Shown here: one piece after another, positions 16,055 to 26,109 of the stretch | Layout: every line of letters starts with the position of its first letter | How positions within the stretch are numbered: position 1 is the first letter of the stretch | NCBI RefSeq assembly: GCF_009796825.1 | Contig: NZ_CP047030.1 | Location: 4,214,501-4,278,500 of the forward strand | Reading direction: 5' to 3' | Origin: Algibacter sp. L3A6 | Lineage (GTDB): Bacteria; Bacteroidota; Bacteroidia; Flavobacteriales; Flavobacteriaceae | Length of the DNA stretch: 64,000 nucleotides | Translations under genes and position numbers: made by a program | The notes under the pieces: model-generated | Seen by the model: only the letters and a program-made list of their open reading frames with translations | What the model was told of the DNA's origin: nothing | Database searches by the model: none

Positions 16055-18934
16055 ATGAAAATTAAATTCGTGCATCCTGTATTTGACTGTTCTATTATCA
16101 TACTATTTTTCTTAAATATTTCAAGCTGCTCAGCACAGAACAACTTAAAAGAATCATTTTTAAATCCACCAGAATCAGCAGGCGCTCATACTTGGTGGCA
16201 TTGGGTTGATGGTAATGTTTCTAAAGCAGGTATTACCAAAGATTTAGAATCGTTTAAAAAAGTAGGTTTAAGTGGTTTTCAATTATTTGATGTTGGACTT
16301 AGGGTTCCTCATGGAGGAACTGTTTTTAACTCAAAAGAGTATCATGACAAAGTAGCATTCGCTATTTCAGAAGCTGATAGATTAGGTTTAGAAATGGGAA
16401 TTAATAGTGCTTCGGGTTGGTCAAGTACGGGAGGCCCTTGGATTACTCCAGATAATTCCATGAAAATGTTGGTTTGGAGTGAACAAGAAGTCAGTTCAAA
16501 AACAGGTAGCCCAATTAAACTTAAATGCCCTGAGTTGAATGAAAAGCAACAAAGTCATGATTTTTATAAAGATGTTGCCATCATTGCTTTTCCAAAACCT
16601 AAAAACGCCACATTTAGACTATCAGATTGGGAAGCAAAATCATTAACAGACCTTAAAGCAAAGGCAGATCAATTTGTTCCCTCTTTAGAAAGCGCACCAA
16701 AAGATGCCATAATAAACCTAGATGACATTCTAAACTTAACTGATAAAATAGGTACGGATGGAACGCTTAACTGGACACCTCCATCTAAAGACTGGGTGGT
16801 TTTAAGGATTGGCTATACTACAACAGGTGCGCAAACTAGACCTGCATCAAAAGGTGGAATTGGTTTAGAATTAGATAAATTAAGTAAGGAAGCTGTTACT
16901 ATGCATTGGGAAGCATTACTGGATAAAATAACAGAGGATGCAAAAGGTAGTAAAGCATACACCACAATTCTTATAGATAGTTATGAAGTGGGACATCAAA
17001 ATTGGACAGACGACTTTGAAAATACTTTTCAAAACAAACGTGGTTATGATTTAATTCCTAGATTACTTTGTGCAACAGGACGTATTTTAGAAAGTACTGA
17101 ATATTCAGAACGTATTTTATGGGATTTCAGAAAAACTGTTGCTGATGAAATGTATGAAAACTACTTTAAATTCTTCAAAGAAAAATGTCATGAGAACGGA
17201 CTTAAATTAGCAACAGAGCCCTACGGTTCTGGATCTTTTGATGCTGCGCAAGTAGGAAAACTTGTTGATATTCCTATGACTGAGTTTTGGCACAAAGATA
17301 ACGCAAATGGACAAAGAAATATTTGGAAATGGACCAGCCATATTACGTCTTCAGCAGCACATTTATCAGGACGATCCATTGTAGGAGCAGAAGCATTTAC
17401 TAGAATGAAGGGGGATTGGACGGTACATCCTTACAATATGAAAGTTATAGGCGACAAGGCTTTTACCGAAGGTATTAATCGTTATTATTTCCACACATCG
17501 GCACACCAACCTTGGAATGATAACATCAAACCAGGCATGACTATGAGTCGATTCGGGTCTAACATGCACCGAAACAACACCTGGTTTTATCAGTCTAAAC
17601 CATGGCTCGATTATATTGCTAGATGTCAATTTATCATGCAAACAGGAACTCAACAAGCCGATGCGTTGGTTATGTATGGCGATGAGAGTGGTTTTAATAA
17701 TTTTTTAGGAAGAGTAGAAAAATTAGATTTTGATTTTGTTGAAGGCTATAAGTTTGATGTAGCTGGTATTGATTCTTTAGATGACTTAAGTGTTGATGAA
17801 AATGGAGATATTAGAGTAAGCTACGAAGGGAAATTACTAGATACTCGATACAAAATGCTCTCTTTAAAAAGAGATTTATTAATGCGAATAGAGTCCATCA
17901 AAAAACTTGGAAAACTAGCCGAAGACGGCGCCATTGTAATTGCGCAAAAGCCAATACGAACTCCTGGTATAGAAACCAATCCAAATGCACTTAATGAATT
18001 TGTCGTACTAGTGAAAAATTACTGGGATTCTGAATTGATAAAATCGCCTTCAACATATAAAGAATCTCTAAAAAAAATAATTCCTGATTGTCAAACTCCA
18101 GAAGATATAGAATATACGCACCATCACATTGATGAGAATGATTTCTATTTTATTTCAAATCAATCTTATGACCCTAAGAAAGCAACTTGTACTTTTAGAG
18201 TTACAGGAAAACAACCAGAACTATGGAATCCTGAAACAGGTAAAATTTCTAAAAACCTCAACTGGAAACAATTGAAAAACGGAACTACTGAAGTTGAATT
18301 AGATATGACTTCTGCAGAATCTGTTTTTGTTGTATTCCAAAACGAAACTAAAAAAACAAGTGGCTCTTATAACGATCCAACTTATAAAACCTTTCAAAAT
18401 ATTAACGGTGATTGGTATGTAACTTTCGATAAAAATTTTGGAACAAACGAAACAATACCATTTAAAAAATTAAAACCTTGGAATGAACACACCAATGAGG
18501 CTATCAAATATTATTCGGGTACAGCTACTTACAAAACAAGTTTTGAATTTAAGACAAGTACAAATAAGGAATCAATACTTTTAGATTTAGGACAAGTTGC
18601 CGTAATAGCAGAAGTAAAACTAAATGGAAAAGATCTTGGAACATTATGGAAACCTCCATTCCTAGTAGATATAAAAGAAGCGCTAAAGAAAGGAACGAAT
18701 ACTTTAGAAATTAAAGTGACAAACCTTTGGCCAAACCGCCTTATTGGAGATGCACAACATCCTAATTTTAAAGGATCTGATAAAACACTTCCTAGTTGGA
18801 TTGAAAATGGAACAGGAATCCCTGCATCTTCAAAACGCAAAACTTTCGCAGCACATAATCATTTTAAGGCAGATGATGAACTACTGCCTTCTGGACTTTT
18901 AGGCCCAGTTATAATTATGAAAAGCAATAATTAA
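16055..18934 (+). CDS. GH106 alpha-L-rhamnosidase, lipoprotein
   Basis: A 959-residue protein with a lipobox (ISSC, Cys25). The N-terminal signature FLNPPESAGAHTWWHWVDG with KAGITKDLESFKKVGLSGFQLFD (about 36-79) is characteristic of GH106 rhamnosidases, which have a catalytic TIM barrel followed by beta-sandwich domains. The C-terminal part ends with a galactose-binding-like domain (LDLGQVAVIAEVKLNGKDLG.LWKPPF, about 845-872). GH106 enzymes invert the anomeric centre and in other Bacteroidota attack rhamnose in complex rhamnogalacturonans. Here it probably works beside the GH78 enzymes on different linkages. A short CATGC...GCATG inverted repeat lies in the 65-base gap before the gene; no terminator-like T run follows, so it is likely cotranscribed with 14448. 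Confidence 0.92.
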   Translation: MKIKFVHPVFDCSIIILFFLNISSCSAQNNLKESFLNPPESAGAHTWWHWVDGNVSKAGITKDLESFKKVGLSGFQLFDVGLRVPHGGTVFNSKEYHDKVAFAISEADRLGLEMGINSASGWSSTGGPWITPDNSMKMLVWSEQEVSSKTGSPIKLKCPELNEKQQSHDFYKDVAIIAFPKPKNATFRLSDWEAKSLTDLKAKADQFVPSLESAPKDAIINLDDILNLTDKIGTDGTLNWTPPSKDWVVLRIGYTTTGAQTRPASKGGIGLELDKLSKEAVTMHWEALLDKITEDAKGSKAYTTILIDSYEVGHQNWTDDFENTFQNKRGYDLIPRLLCATGRILESTEYSERILWDFRKTVADEMYENYFKFFKEKCHENGLKLATEPYGSGSFDAAQVGKLVDIPMTEFWHKDNANGQRNIWKWTSHITSSAAHLSGRSIVGAEAFTRMKGDWTVHPYNMKVIGDKAFTEGINRYYFHTSAHQPWNDNIKPGMTMSRFGSNMHRNNTWFYQSKPWLDYIARCQFIMQTGTQQADALVMYGDESGFNNFLGRVEKLDFDFVEGYKFDVAGIDSLDDLSVDENGDIRVSYEGKLLDTRYKMLSLKRDLLMRIESIKKLGKLAEDGAIVIAQKPIRTPGIETNPNALNEFVVLVKNYWDSELIKSPSTYKESLKKIIPDCQTPEDIEYTHHHIDENDFYFISNQSYDPKKATCTFRVTGKQPELWNPETGKISKNLNWKQLKNGTTEVELDMTSAESVFVVFQNETKKTSGSYNDPTYKTFQNINGDWYVTFDKNFGTNETIPFKKLKPWNEHTNEAIKYYSGTATYKTSFEFKTSTNKESILLDLGQVAVIAEVKLNGKDLGTLWKPPFLVDIKEALKKGTNTLEIKVTNLWPNRLIGDAQHPNFKGSDKTLPSWIENGTGIPASSKRKTFAAHNHFKADDELLPSGLLGPVIIMKSNN

Positions 18935-18961
18935 TATAAAATAATTTTAAAATTGACACAT

Positions 18962-20395
18962 ATGATTCGTATAAAAAAAGGAATAATTAGCTGTTTTTTA
19001 TTGATGTCTAGTTTAGGCTTTTCGCAAGCTACAAAACCAAATTTTGTTATTGTTATTGCAGACGATCATGGTGTATATCATTCTACGCCTTTCGGCTCTA
19101 CCATAATACAAACGCCTAATATGCAAAAACTCGCCAATGAAGGTATGCGGTTTAATAATGCCTACGTAGCTTCACCGGCATGTGCACCCAGTAGAGCTGC
19201 ATTATTTACGGGTTTGATGCCTTATAATAATGGCATCGTAGGTAATCATGAAATGGAATTAAAACCTAATGTAACTTCTCTTATTCCTAGTTTAATAGAG
19301 CAAGGCTATGAAGTGGTATTTCAGAACAAAGTAGCACACGGGAGTAAAAAACATCATGGCGGTTACATCCCAAAAGAAGTTAAGATACTTGACAAAACAT
19401 TTAGAAAAGACACCACCCTAACGGTTATAGATAACTTTCTTAAAAACAGAGATAATACGCGTCCATTAGCTTTATTTATTGGCTGTGTTGATACGCATAC
19501 ACCTTTTCCTCCTGCAGGAAAATCACGAATTAAAGCTGATGATGTAGTAATAAATAATAGAATTTATACAACTCCTGAAGCGCAGTTAGAAATGAGTAGA
19601 TATATTCAAGCTGTTGAGAATATTGATATAAAGCTTGGAAACATTAGAAGTATGTCTAACACCTATTTAGATAAAAAAAACACAATGACCATTTATACTT
19701 CCGATCATGGTATGGCTTGGCCTTTTGCTAAGTGGTCGCTTTATGAAACAGGAATTCGAACACCTTTAATTATATCATGGCCTGGAAAAATCAAACCGAA
19801 TACAACTACAGGTGCGATGGTAAGTTGGGTTGATTTTATACCAACTCTTATTGATATTGCCGGTGGAGAAACATCAAAACATATTGATGGCAAATCTTTT
19901 GCTAATGTCCTTTTCGGAAAGAAAAATAAGCACAGAAAAGTTATATACGCCACACACAAAGGAGATAAGGCAAAGAACGTTTATCCAATACGCTCGGTAC
20001 GTGTGGATAATTGGAAATATATTCGGAATTTACATCCAGAATTTGCTTACACAACACATACCGATGTTTTAGCAACAGAAATACCTCGAACAAAGGGATA
20101 TGACTTACATGGCGGTCAGCATTGGGACTCCTATATTAAAGCTGCAAAAACAGATCAAGCTGCTGCCGATTTTTTGATAGATTATCACACAAATCCTGCT
20201 GAAGAATTGTATAATATTGAACTAGACCCTTTTGAACAAAACAATCTTGCGGGCAATCCAGAAAATTCAAAAAAACTAAAATCATTACGTAAAATGATTT
20301 CAAAACGCATGATAGAAGTTAATGATGACGAGTCTCTTAGTGGACCACCTATATTACTTGAAAATTTCTCTATCATGGAGTCTAAAATCAAATAA
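18962..20395 (+). CDS. S1-family sulfatase, first of a tandem pair
   Basis: I use the ATG at 18962 instead of the TTG at 18953, because MIRIKKGIISCFLLMSSLGFSQ is then a normal signal peptide; length is 477 residues. The formylglycine motif is CAPSR with Cys74, in ASPACAPSRAALFTGLMP. IADDHGVYH (about 32-40) and YTSDHGMAWPFAKWSLYETG supply metal and active-site residues. The product is highly similar over its full length to the next protein (20419), including the C-terminal KMISKRMIEVNDDESLSGPP, which marks a tandem duplication. Exact sulfate position is not predictable. It starts 27 bases after the GH106 gene. Confidence 0.93.
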   Translation: MIRIKKGIISCFLLMSSLGFSQATKPNFVIVIADDHGVYHSTPFGSTIIQTPNMQKLANEGMRFNNAYVASPACAPSRAALFTGLMPYNNGIVGNHEMELKPNVTSLIPSLIEQGYEVVFQNKVAHGSKKHHGGYIPKEVKILDKTFRKDTTLTVIDNFLKNRDNTRPLALFIGCVDTHTPFPPAGKSRIKADDVVINNRIYTTPEAQLEMSRYIQAVENIDIKLGNIRSMSNTYLDKKNTMTIYTSDHGMAWPFAKWSLYETGIRTPLIISWPGKIKPNTTTGAMVSWVDFIPTLIDIAGGETSKHIDGKSFANVLFGKKNKHRKVIYATHKGDKAKNVYPIRSVRVDNWKYIRNLHPEFAYTTHTDVLATEIPRTKGYDLHGGQHWDSYIKAAKTDQAAADFLIDYHTNPAEELYNIELDPFEQNNLAGNPENSKKLKSLRKMISKRMIEVNDDESLSGPPILLENFSIMESKIK

Positions 20396-20418
20396 GAGTA
20401 AGTCCTAAACTTGTTAAA

Positions 20419-21855
20419 ATGATACTTACAAAAAAAATAATATTAAGCTGTTTTTTATTTATGTTTTATTTATGTTTTGCTCAAAATAAAAAACCAAACC
20501 TTCTTATACTTATTGGAGACGATCATGGAGTTTATCACTCCCAACCATATGGTTACAAAGGAGTAAAAACACCCAACATACAAAAACTCTCTGATGAAGG
20601 CATGCAGTTTAATCAAGCTTACGTAGCTTCACCGGCATGTGGCCCAAGTAGAGCAGCACTATTTACAGGATTGATGCCATATAATAATGGTATTGTTGGA
20701 AATCACGAAACACAACTAAAACCTGGAGTAACTTCACTCATTCCACATTTACTAAGCCAAGGTTATAACGTTGTTTTTCAAGGTAAAGTTGCCCATGGAA
20801 AACTAAAACATTATCAAGGTTATGTACCTAACGAAGTTAAAATTTTAGACAGAGGACCTAGGAACGATATAAAACTAGCAGTTTTAGAAAATTATCTCAA
20901 AAACCGAAAAAGCAAAGCTCCAATAGCTTTATTTGTTGGGTTTACCGATACGCATAGGCCATATCCAAGTTTAAGTAAAACAAAAGTTAAACCTCAAGAC
21001 GTTACAATAAACAAAAGAATCTACACGACTCCTGAGGCGACTTTGGAAATGAGCAGATATATTCAGGCCGTTGAAAATCTCGACAAAAAATTTGGGAATG
21101 CTGTAAATTTAGCTGCAAAATATTTAAAAAAAGACAATACTTTAACCATGTACACCTCAGACCATGGTATGGCTTGGCCATTTGGAAAATGGTCACTTTA
21201 TGAAACAGGTATACGCTGTCCATTGATTATATCTTGGCCCGGAAAAATAAAAGCTAAAACAACCACAAATGCTATAATAAGTTGGGTTGATATCTTACCA
21301 ACAATTATTGATATAACAGATGGAGAAACACCTCAAAACATTGATGGGAAATCTTTTTCTAAAGTACTTTATGGTAAAACAAATCAACATCGAAAAGTAA
21401 TTTATGCTACGCATAAGGGAGATACTGAAATGAATGTTTACCCCATACGCTCTGTTAGAGTTGGTAGTTGGAAATATATTAGAAATTTATATCCAGAATT
21501 TGCATATACAACACATACAGACGTTTTATCAAAAGTAAAACCTAACAAAAAAGGAAAGCCTGAAAATTCAGCACCTCATTGGGAATCCTACATTGAAGCA
21601 GCCAAGACGGATCCAGCAGCAGCTGATTTTTTAAAAGATTATCATAGTAATCCTGCCGAGGAACTATATAACCTTGAAAAAGATCCTTTAGAACAAAATA
21701 ACCTTGCTGAACAACCAGAGTATTCTAAAGAACTCAAATCATTACGTAAAATGATTTCAAAGCGCATGATAGAAGTTAATGATGACGAATCGCTAAGCGG
21801 TCCTCCTAAATTACTTAAAGACTTCTCTATTTTGGAATCAAAAGTTATAAAATAA
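20419..21855 (+). CDS. S1-family sulfatase, second of a tandem pair
   Basis: A 478-residue secreted sulfatase (signal peptide about 1-21, LCFAQ) with the formylglycine motif CGPSR, Cys74. It matches the preceding protein along its whole length and differs mainly in surface segments, for example YVPNEVKILDRGPRND against YIPKEVKILDKTFRKD and the GKPENSAP insertion near 380. Both copies keep all recognisable catalytic motifs, so the pair probably split substrate preference instead of one decaying. The gene follows its twin by 23 bases and precedes the GH78 by 13. Confidence 0.93.
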   Translation: MILTKKIILSCFLFMFYLCFAQNKKPNLLILIGDDHGVYHSQPYGYKGVKTPNIQKLSDEGMQFNQAYVASPACGPSRAALFTGLMPYNNGIVGNHETQLKPGVTSLIPHLLSQGYNVVFQGKVAHGKLKHYQGYVPNEVKILDRGPRNDIKLAVLENYLKNRKSKAPIALFVGFTDTHRPYPSLSKTKVKPQDVTINKRIYTTPEATLEMSRYIQAVENLDKKFGNAVNLAAKYLKKDNTLTMYTSDHGMAWPFGKWSLYETGIRCPLIISWPGKIKAKTTTNAIISWVDILPTIIDITDGETPQNIDGKSFSKVLYGKTNQHRKVIYATHKGDTEMNVYPIRSVRVGSWKYIRNLYPEFAYTTHTDVLSKVKPNKKGKPENSAPHWESYIEAAKTDPAAADFLKDYHSNPAEELYNLEKDPLEQNNLAEQPEYSKELKSLRKMISKRMIEVNDDESLSGPPKLLKDFSILESKVIK

Positions 21856-21868
21856 ATAGTTTAAAATA

Positions 21869-24709
21869 ATGCATCTAATAATGAAAATCAAATTTAAAAT
21901 GAATTCCCGATGCTTTAGTCTTCCTTTCATTGCCATTCTATTTACTTTTATGGGATGCAATTCGGAGAACTCGACAAGAGCAGGTAAAATTACCAGTTTG
22001 AAAGTAGAAGGTTTTGACCATTGGATAGTTACAGACGAACCAACCCCAAAATTATCATGGCAACCTATGTTTCAGGTATCCGAAAAAAAAGTTATTGGTT
22101 ATGAATTGCTTGTTGCTGATAACAAAAACAATTTAAAGCAGAACCATGGAAATCTATTAGAATTAACGGTCACTAAAATTGAAAATGGTCCTTGGTTTTA
22201 TTTTGATGCTTCAAAGCTTCCTTCACGAACTGTTGCTTTGTGGCGGGTAAGAGCTGTATTAGAAGATGATAGTTACGGTGCATGGAGCGAAACATTTCAT
22301 TTTGAAGTAGGTTTAAAAAACAAGTCAGATTGGTCTGGAAAATGGATTGGTATGCAACCTGAACTTCGCCAAAAATCGGCGCCTTGGTTTCGAAATTCAT
22401 TTGAAATAAATAAAACCATTACCAAAGCTAGGCTTTACGTGTGCGGATTAGGCATGCATGAAAGTTGGCTAAACGGAAAAAAAATAGGTAACGAATTATT
22501 ACAACCTGCTCAAACAGATTATAATATCAGAAGTTTTTATGTCGGTCACGATGTTAGTTCATTAATAAACCAAGGTCAAAACACGCTAGGCTTTTGGTTA
22601 GGCGATGGCTTTTACAATCAAGATAGAGTTTGGGGAGCAAACGGATTGAGTTACGGACAACCAAAAGTACTCGCGCAACTTGAAATCACTTTTAATGATG
22701 GCAGCACCTCTATCATTTCAACAGATGAAAACTGGCTTTGTAAACCTAGTGCCATCACTGCCTCTAATGTTTATGCTGGCGAGAACTATGATTCCAATTT
22801 ATATGACCCATTGTGGGCTAAAAATCATAACGACACTAGTAACTGGAAACCTGTAAAAATAGAAACTACACCAGGCAGAACATTAGTTGCACAACAGCTA
22901 CCGCCTTGTCGCATAACAGACAGCGTATCCGTTAAAGAGATTAAACAATTACATCCAAACACTTGGATTTTTGACTTTGATCAAAATCTTGTGGGGTGGG
23001 CAAAAATGAAGATTGATGCCAGGCCTAATACAAAAATTACGATTCGCTTTGCAGAAGACAAATTATCATCGGGAGAATTAAACTTTGCTACAAGTGGTGT
23101 TAGGGCTACCAAAGTTATCCAGACTGATAATTACATATGTAAAGGCGAAGGCGAAGAAATTTGGGAACCTCGGTTTACCTATCACGGATTTCGTTTTGCT
23201 GAAGTAACAATAAGCAATGGCGAATTAAAAAATAAAATACCAACAAAAGATTTACTTCAAGGTATGGTTGTTCATACAGATATGACTGTAACTGGAGAAT
23301 TTTCATCTTCGGACGACACTCTAAATCGCATTTTTGATATAGCACATTGGACACAATCTGGTGGTGTATTGGGCATACCTATGGATTGCCCCGTTCGAGA
23401 ACGTTGTGGTTGGACAGGAGACGCACATTTAACCGTGCCTTACACCATGTATCGTTTTGATGCCGCAAGTATGTGGCGAAAATATACCACCGATATTGCT
23501 ACAACAGCCGAATTATCAGCGCCTATGTTATGCTTTGGAGACGAATTTGGCGAACGTACACGACAAATAAAAAAATCTGGAATCCCTACTATGGTTGCGC
23601 CTGGTAAACGATTTATTGGCGAGGGTTCACCCGATTGGGGAAGTGCCATCGCATTTATACCATGGGACATTTATGTACATACTGGAGATACTAGAAGTTT
23701 AAAAGAGCACTATAGTTCCATAAAGCAATGGACAGAACATTTACAAGGCATATCAACCCATGGTATTGTATATTCTGGTATGGGGGATTGGTGCAAGCCT
23801 ATAGTACACAACCCAGAAGAAAAAACCGAGCGCGAAATTTATGGTAAAATAACCCCCATGCTTTCCACAGCATGCTATTACCGTAGTGCAAGAATAGCTG
23901 CTGATATAGCGCAACGTATTGGCAAGCAAGAAGATTATTTATATTTCGATAAACTAGCTAGCGACATTCGTAAGGCATTTACAAATGCTTTCTATGGAAA
24001 AGACAGACTATTGATACCAGACCAAACGACTAATGCTATTGCTGTTGATTGGCAGGTATTAGCCCCTGAGCATCAAGCACAAGCAGCTGAAGCCCTAAAC
24101 CAACAAGTTATTACTGCTAATTATCACTTTGAAACGGGTGTATTTGGTATGCCATCATTATGGCCTGTACTTGGAAGATTCGGATATCATGAAACGATTT
24201 GGAAAACACTTCAAAATGAAACAGCACCAAGCTTTAAACATCTTATGAGTAAAGGCGCTACTACTTTTTGGGAAGTCTGGCCAACCGAAAATGATTATAT
24301 AGATGATTATAAACAATCCATGAGTCATCCGTTTCAAGCAGCATTTGTGAGTTGGTTTTATGAAGGGTTAGCAGGAATCAAACCAGATTCAAAAGCACCT
24401 GGTTATCGCTTAATTAATTTAGAACCACAAATTATTCCCGAATTAGAATGGGTTAAATGTCAATTTTTATCTCCAATGGGCCTGATTGAAAGTTCATGGA
24501 ATCAAAAAGAATCAATCTTATCATGGCAAGTTGAGATTCCAACGGGTGCAGAAGCTCAATTAAGAGTTCCAGGTAAGCTTATTAATGTTGAAAGAGATTC
24601 AAAAAACTTTAAGACAGAAACTTACGGGATTACAGGTACCCAAAGCATAGGTAAAAAACTAACACTTAAAGCTGGGAAATATACCATCACTTCAAAATTA
24701 AATAACTAG
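21869..24709 (+). CDS. GH78 alpha-L-rhamnosidase, lipoprotein
   Basis: A 946-residue second GH78 enzyme. Possible starts are the Met codons at 21869, 21881 and 21899; all keep the lipobox (FMGC, Cys30 from the first). Domains: N-terminal Ig-like domain, a sandwich starting with DWSGKWIGMQPE (near 152), a second one with WLGDGFYNQDRVWG (near 246), and the (alpha/alpha)6 barrel with DCPVRERCGWTGD (about 505-517) that carries the acidic catalytic residues. It is only distantly similar to the GH78 at 3126 and thus not a recent duplicate. It lies in the operon between the twin sulfatases and the GH43, immediately abutting the latter. Confidence 0.94.
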   Translation: MHLIMKIKFKMNSRCFSLPFIAILFTFMGCNSENSTRAGKITSLKVEGFDHWIVTDEPTPKLSWQPMFQVSEKKVIGYELLVADNKNNLKQNHGNLLELTVTKIENGPWFYFDASKLPSRTVALWRVRAVLEDDSYGAWSETFHFEVGLKNKSDWSGKWIGMQPELRQKSAPWFRNSFEINKTITKARLYVCGLGMHESWLNGKKIGNELLQPAQTDYNIRSFYVGHDVSSLINQGQNTLGFWLGDGFYNQDRVWGANGLSYGQPKVLAQLEITFNDGSTSIISTDENWLCKPSAITASNVYAGENYDSNLYDPLWAKNHNDTSNWKPVKIETTPGRTLVAQQLPPCRITDSVSVKEIKQLHPNTWIFDFDQNLVGWAKMKIDARPNTKITIRFAEDKLSSGELNFATSGVRATKVIQTDNYICKGEGEEIWEPRFTYHGFRFAEVTISNGELKNKIPTKDLLQGMVVHTDMTVTGEFSSSDDTLNRIFDIAHWTQSGGVLGIPMDCPVRERCGWTGDAHLTVPYTMYRFDAASMWRKYTTDIATTAELSAPMLCFGDEFGERTRQIKKSGIPTMVAPGKRFIGEGSPDWGSAIAFIPWDIYVHTGDTRSLKEHYSSIKQWTEHLQGISTHGIVYSGMGDWCKPIVHNPEEKTEREIYGKITPMLSTACYYRSARIAADIAQRIGKQEDYLYFDKLASDIRKAFTNAFYGKDRLLIPDQTTNAIAVDWQVLAPEHQAQAAEALNQQVITANYHFETGVFGMPSLWPVLGRFGYHETIWKTLQNETAPSFKHLMSKGATTFWEVWPTENDYIDDYKQSMSHPFQAAFVSWFYEGLAGIKPDSKAPGYRLINLEPQIIPELEWVKCQFLSPMGLIESSWNQKESILSWQVEIPTGAEAQLRVPGKLINVERDSKNFKTETYGITGTQSIGKKLTLKAGKYTITSKLNN

Positions 24710-26038
24710 ATGAATCGATTAACACGTAAGATGTCATTAATCCTATTAATCTCTGGATTAGCTATTATTAATATATTTAGTCAAAATCCAATATCTCCTC
24801 CTGGAATATACCTAGCAGACCCAGAAGCACATGTATGGAAAGATGGACGCGTATATGTTTATGGATCGGTTGATGAGAGTGTTGATTATTGGTGTTCTCA
24901 CACACATCATGTGCTATCATCAAATGATATGATGAATTGGACCTTGCACAAAGATTATTTTAAATCAAAAGGAGAAGGAGATAAAGTTGCTTATAGTGAT
25001 AAAGTTCTATATGCACCTGGCGCCGCTTATAAGGACGGAAAATATTATTTATACTATTGTTTAAGTGATCCTAAACAGCCTGAAGGTGTAGCTATGTCTA
25101 ATAATCCTGTAGAAGGTTTTTCTCAAGGAAAAAAAATGAATTTATATGGTCATGACCAAATTGACCCTGCTGCCTTTGTTGATGATGATGGGACTTCCTA
25201 TTATATATGGGGACAGTTCACCTTAAAAATGGCAAAACTTAATGATGATATGATTTCCATTGACCCTACTACGATTAAAGACAATATTATTACTGAGGCA
25301 GACCATCAATTTCATGAAGGTGCCTATATGGTAAAAAGAAATGGAATTTATTATCTCATCTATGCCCATTTAGATAAGGCACATAGACCTACTCAAATTG
25401 GATACGCAACCAGTAAAAACCCTATGGGACCTTACAAGTATGGTGGTGCTATTGTTGACAATGACCATTCAGACCCAGAGGTTTGGAATAATCATGGATC
25501 TGTTGTAGAATTCAATAACCAATGGTATGTATTCTATCATCGATCAACACATGGAACAGTTAAAATGCGTAAAGCATGCGTGGAACCCATATTTTTTAAT
25601 GAAGATGGCAGTATTGATGAGGTTGAGATGACCACACAAGGTGCAGGACCTCCCCTAAATCCTAAATCTATTCTAGACGCAGAAAGAGCCTGCGCACTTC
25701 ATGGTAACTTAAGAACTGAAGCTCTGGGTACTAACAATGAAATACTAACTAAAATTAAACCTCAAGATAGAGCCGTTTACAAATATTTACAATTTACAGG
25801 AAAAGAAAAAGAGGTTAAAGTTCGCGTAAAACTAAAAGGAAATGCTAAAATTCATCTGACACAAGGTGGCCCTTGGAATAAACGAATTTCCACTATTAAT
25901 CTTGAATCATCAACTGAAGGACAATGGACTACCTTTTCAGCTAAAGTAGATGTACAAGAAGGAAAACATGCACTTTGGCTTATTTTTGATACAAAAGATG
26001 ATAGTGAATTATCGGTTGATTGGGTTCAGTTTAATTAA
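24710..26038 (+). CDS. GH43-family glycoside hydrolase with C-terminal beta domain
   Basis: A 442-residue secreted enzyme (signal peptide to about residue 24, NIFSQ). The five-bladed propeller shows the GH43 acidic triad candidates: Asp37 in LADPEAHVW, Asp in IDPAAFVDDDG (near 150) and Glu in HEGAYMVKRNG (near 204). HSDPEVWNNHGSVVEF belongs to the later blades. Residues after about 340 form a CBM6-like beta-sandwich (YKYLQFTGKEKEVKVRVKL to SVDWVQFN). GH43 enzymes cleave xylose, arabinose or galactose linkages; xylosidase activity would fit a xylose-containing ulvan, but that is inference. Its ATG follows the GH78 stop directly, so translation is probably coupled. Last gene of the operon. Confidence 0.92.
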   Translation: MNRLTRKMSLILLISGLAIINIFSQNPISPPGIYLADPEAHVWKDGRVYVYGSVDESVDYWCSHTHHVLSSNDMMNWTLHKDYFKSKGEGDKVAYSDKVLYAPGAAYKDGKYYLYYCLSDPKQPEGVAMSNNPVEGFSQGKKMNLYGHDQIDPAAFVDDDGTSYYIWGQFTLKMAKLNDDMISIDPTTIKDNIITEADHQFHEGAYMVKRNGIYYLIYAHLDKAHRPTQIGYATSKNPMGPYKYGGAIVDNDHSDPEVWNNHGSVVEFNNQWYVFYHRSTHGTVKMRKACVEPIFFNEDGSIDEVEMTTQGAGPPLNPKSILDAERACALHGNLRTEALGTNNEILTKIKPQDRAVYKYLQFTGKEKEVKVRVKLKGNAKIHLTQGGPWNKRISTINLESSTEGQWTTFSAKVDVQEGKHALWLIFDTKDDSELSVDWVQFN

Positions 26039-26059
26039 ATAATAATTATATCTAGTAAT

Positions 26060-26094
26060 GCAACAGTTTCAAATCTTGTTTTTGAAACTGTTGC
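26060..26094. terminator. Bidirectional terminator between GH43 and the GH5-like gene
   Basis: Perfect 14-bp arms GCAACAGTTTCAAA (26060-26073) and TTTGAAACTGTTGC (26081-26094), loop TCTTGTT, between two convergent genes. Confidence 0.85.
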
Positions 26095-26109
26095 TCTTAA
26101 TAAGAGGCT

